Below, one piece after another: positions 8,878-17,789 of a DNA stretch of 51,822 nucleotides. Made by a program: the position numbers and the translations under genes. The notes below the pieces were generated by a model, which saw only the letters and a list, made by a program, of their open reading frames with translations, was not told where the DNA came from and made no database searches. The DNA comes from an uncultured Bacteroidales bacterium (GTDB lineage Bacteria; Bacteroidota; Bacteroidia; Bacteroidales; UBA932), in the NCBI GenBank assembly GCA_905234795.1, contig CAJOIQ010000022.1, positions 1 through 51,822 of the forward strand, written 5' to 3'. Position 1 is the stretch's first letter; each line of letters opens with the position of its first letter.

Positions 8878-10971
8878 TTAATACTTGTAGTCCAGCGTCT
8901 TTAAGTTCTGGCTGTCGCCACCGTAGAGCAGCTTGTAGTCTCCGCGTAAAGGACGCATATCCTGATCCCCTTCACTCCACCACTCAAAGGTGCGGGCCGT
9001 GAGGGGGATTGTTACGTCCACGGTTTGCCCGGCGGGGATGCTCACGCGCTGGAAACCGCGCAGGGTTTTGATGGGACCCTGGGCATCGGAGGGGCGCTGC
9101 ACATACAGCTGGACCACTTCCTCGCCGTCCCGGGAACCGGTATTGCTGACGGGAATCACCAGCTGGCCCTTCTTAACCTGTGCCTCTCCATATGCGAAGG
9201 TGGTATAGCTGAGGCCGAAGCCGAAGGGATACAGGGGCTCGCCGCGGAAGAAGCGGTAGGTGTGGCCTTCCATATTATAGTCTTCCACTTCCGGAAGATC
9301 CTCTACACTCTTGTAGAAAGTGACGGGCAGTTTGCCGGAAGGATTGTACTCGCCGAAAAGGACGTCGGCAATGGCAGCACCGCCTTCCTGGCCGGGATAC
9401 CAGGCCTGAAGGATGGCGTTGCAGTTGTGCGTTTCGGGAACCAGGCCCATGGCGCTGCCGGAGAAGTTCACCAGCACCACCTGTTTGCCGGCCTGGTGCA
9501 GCTGTTGCAGCAGGCCGCGCTGAACGGCGGGAAGCTCCAGGCTGGTGCGGTCTCCCTGGTCAAAGCCGGGCACCTCCACTGGCATTTCTTCTCCCTCTAC
9601 CCGGGGCGATATACCGCCGGCAAAGATGACGATATCCACACCGGACAGGCGTTTGAGAATATCTTTCTGGGCTCCATCCACCAGGTCGCAGCCCTTGACA
9701 TACAGGATATCGGGGACACGTTCCCGTAGGGCATCCAACAGGGTGACGGTCTTGTTGGGCACGCCGTTGTAGTTGCCCCACATCATCTCTTTGTCGTCGG
9801 CGTTGGGACCCACCAGGGCCAGCTTTTGGCCGGCTTTAAGAGGCAGGATGCCGTCGTTTTGCAGCAATACCAGAGATTCCTGTGCCATCTTGCGGGACAG
9901 AGACAGGTGTTCGGGACCTTCCACCAGGGCAGGATCCAGATTATCCCAGGGGGACACGCCATCCATCTCTCCCAACAGATAACGCTCCTTGAGTACGGGC
10001 AGCAGACGTTTGTCCAGGTCTTTTTCCTCGATGAGGGCGCGGGAATAGGCTTCGTTCAAGTGCATATAGGTTTCCCCGCACTCCACATCCACGCCGTTCT
10101 TCAGGGCTTGGGCCGCGGCGATGGCGGCATCGGCCGAATAGTCGTGCCGGCCGGGGACGTATGCATCGGCCAGGGCCCAGCAGTCCGATACCACCAGTCC
10201 CTTATAGTCCCATTCTCCACGTAGGATGTGGTTTACCAAATAATCGTTCATGGCGCAGGGGACGCCCCGGAAACGGTTGTAGGCTGTCATCACTTCCTTT
10301 ACGCCGGCCTTGGTCACCAGGTCCTTGAAGGCGGGCAGATAGGTTTCCCGAAGATCCCTTTCGCTCACCTGGGCGTCGAAACGGTGCCGGTTGCGTTCCG
10401 TTCCGGAGTGGACGGCAAAGTGCTTGGCACAGGCGTGGAGTTTTTCCACGGCGGAATCGGGATCTCCCTGCAGGCCGCGTACCACAGCCATGCCCATCAC
10501 CCCCGTGAGGTACGGATCTTCTCCATAAGTCTCCATTCCGCGGCCCCAGCGGGGATCCCGGAAAATATTGATGTTGGGTGTCCAGAACGTAAGTCCCTGA
10601 TACCAGCCGCTTTCTTCGGCCATAGAATGCTTGATGCGGGCTTCGTCACTCACCGCCGTGAACACTTCCTCCAGTAAAGGTTCGTCAAAGGAAGCGGCCA
10701 TGCCGATGGGCTGCGGGAATACGGTGGCAGCTCCGTTGCGGGCTACCCCGTGCAGGGCTTCGTTCCACCAGTTATAGGACTTGATGCCCACGCGTTCGAC
10801 GGCGGGAGAGTTGTAAACCAGCAGGGAGGCTTTCTCCTCTACGGTAAGCTGGCTCAGCAGTTCCCGGGCTTTAACTTCGGCTTCTTTTTCCGCTTTCTGG
10901 CGGGGTGTGGGTTGTGTGCAGGCGCAAAGCGCTGCCAGAACCACGGATAGTGTTATCAGTTGTGTTTTCAT
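8878..10971 (-). CDS. GH3 beta-xylosidase/beta-glucosidase, lipoprotein
   Basis: The start is set at ATG 10971, which gives a 697-residue protein with a lipoprotein signal (LAALCACTQP); the longer frame would overlap the divergent promoter. Domain order is the GH3 N-terminal barrel, GH3 C-terminal domain and fibronectin-III-like tail. The nucleophile Asp lies in LVVSDCWA (about D263). NWWNEALHGVARNG and ATVFPQPIG are typical of Bacteroidota xylosidase/arabinosidase-like GH3 (Xyl3A type), so xylo-oligosaccharide activity is more likely than for BglX at 2120. Specificity is inference. It is divergent from the GH92 gene with only 36 bp between the start codons. Confidence 0.88.
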   Translation of the reverse strand: MKTQLITLSVVLAALCACTQPTPRQKAEKEAEVKARELLSQLTVEEKASLLVYNSPAVERVGIKSYNWWNEALHGVARNGAATVFPQPIGMAASFDEPLLEEVFTAVSDEARIKHSMAEESGWYQGLTFWTPNINIFRDPRWGRGMETYGEDPYLTGVMGMAVVRGLQGDPDSAVEKLHACAKHFAVHSGTERNRHRFDAQVSERDLRETYLPAFKDLVTKAGVKEVMTAYNRFRGVPCAMNDYLVNHILRGEWDYKGLVVSDCWALADAYVPGRHDYSADAAIAAAQALKNGVDVECGETYMHLNEAYSRALIEEKDLDKRLLPVLKERYLLGEMDGVSPWDNLDPALVEGPEHLSLSRKMAQESLVLLQNDGILPLKAGQKLALVGPNADDKEMMWGNYNGVPNKTVTLLDALRERVPDILYVKGCDLVDGAQKDILKRLSGVDIVIFAGGISPRVEGEEMPVEVPGFDQGDRTSLELPAVQRGLLQQLHQAGKQVVLVNFSGSAMGLVPETHNCNAILQAWYPGQEGGAAIADVLFGEYNPSGKLPVTFYKSVEDLPEVEDYNMEGHTYRFFRGEPLYPFGFGLSYTTFAYGEAQVKKGQLVIPVSNTGSRDGEEVVQLYVQRPSDAQGPIKTLRGFQRVSIPAGQTVDVTIPLTARTFEWWSEGDQDMRPLRGDYKLLYGGDSQNLKTLDYKY

Positions 10972-10995
10972 GACGTAAAGATAGCAAAAAATCCG

Positions 10996-11003
10996 TATCT
11001 TTG
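10996..11003 (+). promoter_or_regulatory. -7 box (TATCTTTG), 4 nt before ATG
   Basis: TATCTTTG is followed by AAGT and the GH92 ATG at 11008. The whole divergent intergenic region is 36 bp, so its promoter elements must overlap those of the GH3 gene. Confidence 0.65.
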
Positions 11004-11007
11004 AAGT

Positions 11008-13554
11008 ATGAATACTCTGATTGTTCTTCTCTTGTCTTTGTTGCCGTTTGTGAACCCCTTTGTGGGAACGGGCGGGCACGGACATACGTTTCCCGGAGCC
11101 GTTTACCCCTTCGGCATGATTCAGCTGAGCCCCGACACCCGGCCCAATCCCGGGGACTGGGACGGCTGCAGCGGATACCATTACAGTGATACCCTCATCT
11201 ACGGCTTCTCGCATACGCATTTGAGCGGCACGGGCTGTGACGACTGGTGTGATATCCTTATCACCCCGGGCGGCAAACCGTCACGTTTCTCCCACGCCAG
11301 GGAAAAAGCCTCTCCAGGGTATTATGAAGTGTATCTGGAGGATACCCGTGTACAGGCCCGGCTCACGGCCGGGCGGCGGAGCGCCATGCATGAATATACT
11401 TTCCAGGATGGCGCGGTCATTACCATAGACCTGGGTCACCGGGACCCGCTGGAGGATTGTATGATGGGGTTTGGCGACAAAGTGGCGTGGGGATACAGAA
11501 TTTCCAACAGCTGGGCCAGGCATCAGCGGGTCTATTACTATATGGAATTCTCGGAGCCTGCTGTATTCATCGGCACCGGCAATGACGGGGAGAAGGCCGA
11601 TTTGCAGTTCTCCGGCAAAAAGATAACGGTTCGTATCGGCATTTCCTCCGTTTCCTGGGAAAACGCAAAGGCCAACCTGTACAGTGATTATCCCAAGTCC
11701 GTCAAGGACCAGAAAAAGTCCACTGAGAAAGCCTGGGAGCAGTATCTTAAGAAGGTGAAATGCCCCTATAAGGACAAGGAACACAAGACGCGTTTTTACA
11801 CCGCCCTCTACCATACCGCCATCCATCCCACGCTGTATTCCGATGTAAACGGCGAGTACCGCGGAATGGACGGAAAAGTGCACAAGGCCGATGGCTGGGA
11901 CCGCTACACCGTATTCTCCCTGTGGGACACTTTCCGCGGCCTGCATCCGCTGCTCATGGACATTGAGCCGGAGCGCAGCGTGGATTTCATCCGGTCCATG
12001 CTCTCCATCTATGATCAGGCTGGCAAACTGCCCGTGTGGGAGCTCTCCGGTTGGGAAACCAACTGCATGATAGGCTACAACGCCGCACCGGTCATTGCCG
12101 ATGCCATCCTCCGCGGCCTCCCCGGCTTCGACTATGAGCACGCCTTCCAGGCTATGCTGGCATCGGCCCGCAACGGAGAATTCGGTCTGGACAGCTTCCG
12201 GGAAAACGGTCTTGTCCTGGCCGATGACGAGCACGAATCCGTGTCCAAGACGCTGGAATATGCGTTTGACGACTGGTGTGTGGCCCAGGTGGCCCTCAAA
12301 CTGGGGCACATGGATGAATATCAGGCGTTTATGACCAGCTCACAGTACTGGAAGAACGTGCTGGACCCGCAGACACTGTTCATGCGCGCCCGCCTCAACG
12401 GCCGCTGGTTCACCCCGTTCGACCCCCGCGAAGTGAACAATAACTACACGGAGGCCAACTCCTGGCAGTACAGCTTTTTTGTGCCGCAGGATATCCCCGG
12501 GCTCATCGAGGCCCTTGGCGGTCCGGAGGCGTTTGAGGCCCGGCTGGACGCCCTTTTCGAAGCTCCGCAGCAGACCACCGGCCGCACACAGGCCGACATC
12601 ACCGGCCTCATCGGCCAGTATGCCCACGGCAACGAGCCCAGCCACCATGTGGCTTATCTGTACGACGCCATCGGCAAGCCCGAAAAACGGGCGGCCCGCG
12701 TGAACCAGATCCTGGAAACCCTGTACTCCAGTGCACCGGACGGCCTTTGCGGCAACGACGACTGTGGCCAGATGAGCGCCTGGTACGTGCTTTCTTCCAT
12801 TGGGAAATATCCCGTTTGCCCCGTGTCTGTCATTCCGAGCGAAGTCGAGGAATCTCCTTCCATCGTCCCCAACCCCGCTTTTGTGATGGAGAACGACATC
12901 TTTGCCGACTCGCTCACCGTGGCCATCCAGGGAGAAGGCACCATCTATTATACGGTTGCCTCTTATGGCGGACACGCTCAAAGGTACCAGGGCCCCTTCA
13001 CCGTGTACGAGCCCTGCCAGATGCAGGCCTGGGCGGAACGCGACGGCAAGCAAAGTTTTATTACATGGTGCAACGTGAGGCAGGTGCAGAAAGGCCGGGC
13101 CATCCAAATCCATTCCCGTTACAGCCGTCAGTATACGGCCGGGGGTGACGAGGGCCTCATTGACGGCACCCGCGGCGGCCTCAACTGGCGCACCGGTGGC
13201 TGGCAGGGATACCAGGACACGGACTTCGAAGCCGTGCTGGACTTGCTGAAGGAAACGCCTCTGAGCATCGTAGGAGCCGGTTTTTGCCAGGACGCCCGGT
13301 CCTGGATCTGGATGCCCCGCTGGGTGGAATTCTCCGTTTCATCGGACGGAGAGCACTTTACAAAAGTGGGCCGGTTGGATACATCCGTGGACGAGCAGGA
13401 TTATCAGGTTCAGGTGTGGGACGCCTCCTTGCCGGTGAACTGCACCGCCCGCTATGTGAAGGTTTACGCTAAGAATATCGGCACCATTCCGTCCTGGCAT
13501 CCCGGCGCCGGAGCTCCGGGTTTCATCTTTGTAGATGAACTTTGGGCGCGTTAA
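11008..13554 (+). CDS. GH92 exo-alpha-mannosidase with C-terminal discoidin domain
   Basis: This 848-residue calcium-dependent alpha-mannosidase should trim alpha-1,2 (or related) mannose from host or yeast N-glycans. The N-terminal hydrophobic segment runs almost directly into the family's first motif (FVNPFVGTGGHGHTFPGA), so export is likely but the signal is short. Other family motifs are SGWETNCMIGYN and GNDDCGQMSAWYV, the latter carrying the acidic catalytic pair region. After IGKYPVCP the usual end of the GH92 fold is interrupted by a REP-like sequence translated as SVIPSEVEESPS (12829-12857). A chitobiase-like FN3 unit (about 630-690) and an F5/8 type C (CBM32-like) domain (about 700-848) follow. 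The start is supported by the promoter 4 nt upstream. Confidence 0.92.
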   Translation: MNTLIVLLLSLLPFVNPFVGTGGHGHTFPGAVYPFGMIQLSPDTRPNPGDWDGCSGYHYSDTLIYGFSHTHLSGTGCDDWCDILITPGGKPSRFSHAREKASPGYYEVYLEDTRVQARLTAGRRSAMHEYTFQDGAVITIDLGHRDPLEDCMMGFGDKVAWGYRISNSWARHQRVYYYMEFSEPAVFIGTGNDGEKADLQFSGKKITVRIGISSVSWENAKANLYSDYPKSVKDQKKSTEKAWEQYLKKVKCPYKDKEHKTRFYTALYHTAIHPTLYSDVNGEYRGMDGKVHKADGWDRYTVFSLWDTFRGLHPLLMDIEPERSVDFIRSMLSIYDQAGKLPVWELSGWETNCMIGYNAAPVIADAILRGLPGFDYEHAFQAMLASARNGEFGLDSFRENGLVLADDEHESVSKTLEYAFDDWCVAQVALKLGHMDEYQAFMTSSQYWKNVLDPQTLFMRARLNGRWFTPFDPREVNNNYTEANSWQYSFFVPQDIPGLIEALGGPEAFEARLDALFEAPQQTTGRTQADITGLIGQYAHGNEPSHHVAYLYDAIGKPEKRAARVNQILETLYSSAPDGLCGNDDCGQMSAWYVLSSIGKYPVCPVSVIPSEVEESPSIVPNPAFVMENDIFADSLTVAIQGEGTIYYTVASYGGHAQRYQGPFTVYEPCQMQAWAERDGKQSFITWCNVRQVQKGRAIQIHSRYSRQYTAGGDEGLIDGTRGGLNWRTGGWQGYQDTDFEAVLDLLKETPLSIVGAGFCQDARSWIWMPRWVEFSVSSDGEHFTKVGRLDTSVDEQDYQVQVWDASLPVNCTARYVKVYAKNIGTIPSWHPGAGAPGFIFVDELWAR
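12829..12857 (+). repeat. REP-like repeat inside the GH92 coding sequence
   Basis: GTCATTCCGAGCGAAGTCGA plus GGAATCTCC is a member of the widespread GTCATnnCGAGCGAAG intergenic repeat class. Another member lies at 43032-43058. Here it is read in frame within the mannosidase gene. Confidence 0.7.
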
Positions 13555-13578
13555 GGCGGAAAAGTGAGAAATAATCCG

Positions 13579-13586
13579 TATCTTTG
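13579..13586 (+). promoter_or_regulatory. -7 box (TATCTTTG), 6 nt before ATG
   Basis: TATCTTTG-TACGAT-ATG places the box 6 nt before the chosen start. A longer frame beginning with TTG would start inside the promoter box and is rejected. Confidence 0.6.
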
Positions 13587-13592
13587 TACGAT

Positions 13593-15710
13593 ATGGGAAA
13601 AAGGTCCACCATTGTGGCTGTAACAGCCTTGGCATTACTGCTGGCCGGCATTGCGCTGGCCGTCATCCGGTTGTATCAGCCGGCATCGTCACAGGCCGGG
13701 GAGAAGCAGGTATCGGCCTCCTGGAATATCCTGAGCGCCATTCCCTCCGACGCCACCGCCGTGGTGGTGTTTGACGGAAGCGCCAAGGCCGCCCGCCTGA
13801 TGGCCGATTCCACCGGTTTCCTTCAGGGCCTGCTGGCTCCGGGCAATCCCGCCTTCATCCAGTATCTGTCGGCCCTGGGCCGCCGTCACGTGGCCGTTTC
13901 CCTGCACAACAGCGGTTCCCTGGTGCCCCTGGTGGCCGCCGAATCGGAGGTGGCCGATTCCACCCTGGAGGCCCTTGCGGCCAAGGCCGGCCTCAAACTC
14001 ATGCGCTCCAACGGCTATCTTTTGGCCTCGCGCAGCGAAACCTTCCTGAATGCCGGCGCCCGCCAGCTGGAAGGCGGCCATTCCATCCTGGGCACCCGCC
14101 GTCTGCAGGATCTTGTGAGCGTCGTTTCCGGTCCCGAGGTCATCCTGGTCTCCCATTCCCATGCTCCCAAACTGCTGCAGATGTATGCCGCCAAAGGCAT
14201 GCAGCAGCAGGCCACCTTTGTGAAAAACCTCACCGCCTGGAGCGCCTGGAGCGTTCAGGCTCTGGATAAGGAACAGCTGGTTTTGAGCGCCGAGGCTCTA
14301 CCCGGAGACAATGCCGGCAGCTATTTCACCGCTTTTGACGGAACATCGGCCCAGGAGCCGGAATTCCCCGAAGTGCTGCCTTATTATACGGCCACGGCCC
14401 TGTCCATCCCCGTGATAGACGCACAGGCTTTCCTGGCCGCCCGCCGCCGACAAGAGGACGGAAACGCCGCCCTGGTGCAGTACAACAAAGCCCTCAAAGC
14501 CAAAAACGGCCGTGAACTCAGCCCCGAGGAATGGTTTGTGAGCCTCCAGCCCAAGGAGGTGGTGAAAGCCAGTTTCACCGATGCCAATGGCGTGGAACGG
14601 GAAGCTGTCCTGGTGCGCAGTGCCAAGGACCTCAAACTGGGCACGGAAGCCGCCAATGCATACAGAAGCTGCCTCTCTACCGTGATGGGAGACCGTTTTG
14701 CCGTGCAGGACAGCGTGTGCGCCAGTGTGGGCAACCGCTGGAGCGTCTTTGCCGACCTCCCCACCGTAAGGCTCTTTGCCGATAAATCTTTCCTGGAGTA
14801 TTCCCTCAAGCATCGGCTCTCCGACGCCTCCGTGGACCTTCCCGGAGGATTTGTGGCCTATGCCTCCCTCTCCGATGCCCCCGGCACGGTGGGGAATATC
14901 TTCCTTTCCGGCCTGGCCACTCCGCTGCTCTCCTATGTGAAGGGTGCAGGCTATGCTCCTGCCGCGGTGTCGCTGGACCTTTCAGGAGAGCGTCCCATGA
15001 TGCGGGTTCAGGTGGAGACGCGGGCCCTCAAAGGCACCAAGGTGCAGGTGCTGGAACGGGACACCGTAGTGGTGGTTCCCGGCGGCCTGTTCCCCGTGAC
15101 CAACTTTGCCACCGGAGAAACCAATTATCTGTATCAGAACGCCCACAAGGCCATCTGCCTGCGGGATCACAACAATAAAGATGTCTGGGGAGTACCGTTT
15201 AAGGAAACCATCTGCGGCCGGGTACAGACCATAGACTTCTACAACAACAAAAAGCTTCAGTGGCTGTTCTGCGCCGGAAACAAACTGTACCTGATGGACC
15301 GTCTGGGCCGTTGGGTGAACGGTTTCCCCGTGAGCCTGAAAAAGGAAGTGCTGCTGGGCCCCGACGTGTATGACTTCACCGGAGCCGGCGGCTACACCAT
15401 CATGGTCCTCCACAAGGACAGCAGCCTGGAAAGATACAACCTGCATGGAGAAAAAGTGGCCGACTGGAAAGGCATCCGCGCCCCCGAAACCGTCAAGAAC
15501 CTCCCGGAACTGCTGGAAAAAGGAAACCAGCGGTACTGGGTGGTGCGCACTTCTATCCAGACACTCATCTATCCCTTCGAGGGAGGAGAACCGCTGTACA
15601 AGGCCGAAGGTGGCAAGATGCTCAAGCCGGACGCCCAGATCACCCCTTCCGCCAAGGGCGTGAACGCCGAGTGTTATGACGGGAAAACCCGAGAAATCAA
15701 ATTGAACTAA
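13593..15710 (+). CDS. Membrane-anchored DUF3352-like protein with propeller-like C-terminus
   Basis: The start is placed at ATG 13593, just after the promoter box, giving about 705 residues. An N-terminal membrane anchor or signal (about 8-28, VTALALLLAGIALAVI) is followed by a region like DUF3352 proteins (SAIPSDATAVVVFDGSAKA; repeated alanine-rich alpha/beta units). The C-terminal 200 residues contain units such as NKKLQWLFCAGNKLYLMDR and NGFPVSLKK that resemble beta-propeller blades. No catalytic motif is evident. It heads a probable operon with the acyl-CoA ligase, dCMP deaminase and S41 protease. It is a conserved-looking envelope protein of unknown role. Confidence 0.7.
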   Translation: MGKRSTIVAVTALALLLAGIALAVIRLYQPASSQAGEKQVSASWNILSAIPSDATAVVVFDGSAKAARLMADSTGFLQGLLAPGNPAFIQYLSALGRRHVAVSLHNSGSLVPLVAAESEVADSTLEALAAKAGLKLMRSNGYLLASRSETFLNAGARQLEGGHSILGTRRLQDLVSVVSGPEVILVSHSHAPKLLQMYAAKGMQQQATFVKNLTAWSAWSVQALDKEQLVLSAEALPGDNAGSYFTAFDGTSAQEPEFPEVLPYYTATALSIPVIDAQAFLAARRRQEDGNAALVQYNKALKAKNGRELSPEEWFVSLQPKEVVKASFTDANGVEREAVLVRSAKDLKLGTEAANAYRSCLSTVMGDRFAVQDSVCASVGNRWSVFADLPTVRLFADKSFLEYSLKHRLSDASVDLPGGFVAYASLSDAPGTVGNIFLSGLATPLLSYVKGAGYAPAAVSLDLSGERPMMRVQVETRALKGTKVQVLERDTVVVVPGGLFPVTNFATGETNYLYQNAHKAICLRDHNNKDVWGVPFKETICGRVQTIDFYNNKKLQWLFCAGNKLYLMDRLGRWVNGFPVSLKKEVLLGPDVYDFTGAGGYTIMVLHKDSSLERYNLHGEKVADWKGIRAPETVKNLPELLEKGNQRYWVVRTSIQTLIYPFEGGEPLYKAEGGKMLKPDAQITPSAKGVNAECYDGKTREIKLN

Positions 15711-15726
15711 AACCTTACCTAGAGAT

Positions 15727-17382
15727 ATGGAGTTTAAATCTGTCAATAAAACATTGCAGGAAAGCATGGTCCGTAACTGGGACCGTCCTGCACTCACTAA
15801 TTTCCATGGTATGACCCTGGCCTACCGTGACGTGGCCCGCAGAATTGCCAACCTGCACATCGCCTTTGAACAGTGCGGTCTCCAGAAAGGAGACAAGGTG
15901 GCCATCTGCTCCCGCAACCAGGCTAACTGGGGAGTGAGTTTCCTGGCCGCCATCACCTATGGCGCCGTGGCCGTCCCCATCCTGCACGAATTCAAACCCG
16001 GTAACATCCATTACCTGGTGAACCACTCCGAGGCCCGTGTCCTGTTTGTGGACGAGGTCATCTGGGAAGGTCTTTCGGCCGAGGAAATGCCGGACCTTTC
16101 CGTAGTGGTACAGATCAACACCTTCAAGTTCCTGTATGCCGCTTCCGAGGACCTGGCCCAGGTGCGTGAGCATCTGAACGAGGAATTCGGCAAGCGCTAT
16201 CCCGACGAATTCGAGCCCAAGGATGTCCAGTACTATGAGGACAAGCCCGAGGAACTGGCCATCATCAACTACACCTCCGGCACTTCCGGTTTCTCCAAAG
16301 GTGTGATGTTGCCCTACAGGGCCCTGTGGTCCAATATCCAGTTTGCCGCCAAGGATGCCTGCCCTATGCTTAAGGCGGGTATGAACGTGGTGAGCATGCT
16401 GCCGTCGGCCCACATGTACGGCATGATGTTCGAGTTCCTGTTTGAGATGACCATCGGTATGCACGTGCACTTCCTGAGCCGCGTGCCCAGCCCCAAGATC
16501 ATCATGCAGGCTTTCTCCGAGGTCCATCCGGACATCATCATCGCCGTTCCGCTGGTGATGGAGAAAGTGTACAAGAGCAAGCTCAAACCCCTCATCGACA
16601 AAACCAAGGTGTACCGCCGCATCCCCATCCTGGGACCTTCCATCGAGAAAAAATTCTGCACGGAGCTCACCAACGCTTTCGGCGGACAGTTCGAGGAAGT
16701 TATCCTGGGCGGTGCCGCCTTCAACCCCGAGGTGGAAAAATTCCTGAACAAGATCGGTTTCCACTATACCGTGGGTTACGGAATGACCGAGTGCGCCCCC
16801 ATCATCTGTTACGCCCACTGGGACAAGGTGAAGGTGGGAAGTGCCGGCCGTGCAGCCCTCAATATGGAAATCCGCATCGACTCCCCGGATCCCATGACGG
16901 TTCCCGGAGAAGTGCAGGTGAAGGGCCCCAATGTGTGCCTGGGCTATTACAAGAACGAAGAAGCCACCAGCGCTTCCTTCACGGAGGACGGCTGGTTCCG
17001 CACCGGAGACATGGGTGTTGTGGATGCCGACGGCTACCTGTTCCTGCGTGGCCGCTCCAAGTGCATGGTACTGGGTCCTTCCGGCCAGAACATCTATCCC
17101 GAGGAAGTGGAGGCCACCATCAACAACTTCAACTATGTGGTAGATTCCCTGGTAGTGGAGGACGACGGCGGCCTCACCGCCCTCATCTATCCGGACTGGC
17201 ATCAGGGAGAACTGGACGGCTACAGCCGCCAGGACTTCGAAAAACGAATTGCCGGCCTGCTGCCCGCCATCAATGACGAACTGCCCAAATATGCGCAGAT
17301 CAAGAAGATCGAGCTGATGCCCGAGGACTTCGAGCGCACGCCCAAGAAGAGTATCAAACGTTATCTGTACCAGAGAAACTAA
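15727..17382 (+). CDS. Long-chain acyl-CoA synthetase (AMP-binding)
   Basis: This 551-residue member of the ANL adenylate-forming superfamily activates fatty acids to acyl-CoA via acyl-AMP in the cytoplasm. The core motifs are YTSGTSGFSKGVM (P-loop-like, about 178-190), GYGMTECAP (about 352-360), GWFRTGDMG (about 420) and a C-terminal hinge RGRSKCM; a C-terminal Lys near KKSIKRYLYQ is in the right place for catalysis. Its length fits short bacterial long-chain ligases. The gene lies 16 bp after the DUF3352-like gene, and its TAA overlaps the ATG of the deaminase by one base, so they are cotranscribed. Confidence 0.9.
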   Translation: MEFKSVNKTLQESMVRNWDRPALTNFHGMTLAYRDVARRIANLHIAFEQCGLQKGDKVAICSRNQANWGVSFLAAITYGAVAVPILHEFKPGNIHYLVNHSEARVLFVDEVIWEGLSAEEMPDLSVVVQINTFKFLYAASEDLAQVREHLNEEFGKRYPDEFEPKDVQYYEDKPEELAIINYTSGTSGFSKGVMLPYRALWSNIQFAAKDACPMLKAGMNVVSMLPSAHMYGMMFEFLFEMTIGMHVHFLSRVPSPKIIMQAFSEVHPDIIIAVPLVMEKVYKSKLKPLIDKTKVYRRIPILGPSIEKKFCTELTNAFGGQFEEVILGGAAFNPEVEKFLNKIGFHYTVGYGMTECAPIICYAHWDKVKVGSAGRAALNMEIRIDSPDPMTVPGEVQVKGPNVCLGYYKNEEATSASFTEDGWFRTGDMGVVDADGYLFLRGRSKCMVLGPSGQNIYPEEVEATINNFNYVVDSLVVEDDGGLTALIYPDWHQGELDGYSRQDFEKRIAGLLPAINDELPKYAQIKKIELMPEDFERTPKKSIKRYLYQRN

Positions 17383-17786
17383 TGTCAAAATTCGACCACA
17401 GCTACCTGGAAATGGCCGAAGTCTGGGCCCAGAACTCCTACTGCAAGCGCAGGAAGGTGGGGGCCCTGCTGGTCAAGGACCGCACCATCATCTCCGACGG
17501 CTATAACGGCACGCCTTCCGGCTTCGAGAACATCTGCGAGGACGAGAACGGCGTCACCAAACCCTATGTGCTGCATGCCGAGGCCAACGCCATCACCAAG
17601 GTGGCCAAGAGCGGCAACAGCAGTGAGGGCGCCACGCTGTATGTGACGGCCTCGCCCTGTGCCGAATGTGCCAAGCTCATCATCCAGGCCGGCATCAAGC
17701 GGGTGGTGTACCGGGATGCCTACCGCCTCACGGACGGCATCGACCTCCTCAAAAGGGCCGGCGTGGAAGTGGAACAGAGCCAGTAA
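17382..17786 (+). CDS. Deoxycytidylate/cytidine deaminase family protein
   Basis: This 134-residue zinc-dependent deaminase probably converts dCMP to dUMP for dTTP synthesis. The zinc and proton-transfer motif HAEANAI (about residue 66) and the second motif SPCAECAKL (about 91-99) are intact. The SYLEMAEVWAQNSYCKRRKVG start and the NGTPSGF loop are typical of dCMP deaminases. The start codon overlaps the stop of the upstream acyl-CoA ligase (TAATG). The next gene begins 3 bp downstream, again indicating an operon. Confidence 0.9.
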   Translation: MSKFDHSYLEMAEVWAQNSYCKRRKVGALLVKDRTIISDGYNGTPSGFENICEDENGVTKPYVLHAEANAITKVAKSGNSSEGATLYVTASPCAECAKLIIQAGIKRVVYRDAYRLTDGIDLLKRAGVEVEQSQ

Positions 17787-17789
17787 TCC

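Noticed and set aside
13584..13592. Upstream alternative (non-ATG) starts for the DUF3352-like gene, and similar ones for ruvC and the histidine kinase
   Set aside because: Each lies inside a TATCTTTG promoter box; the ATG a few codons later is the credible start.
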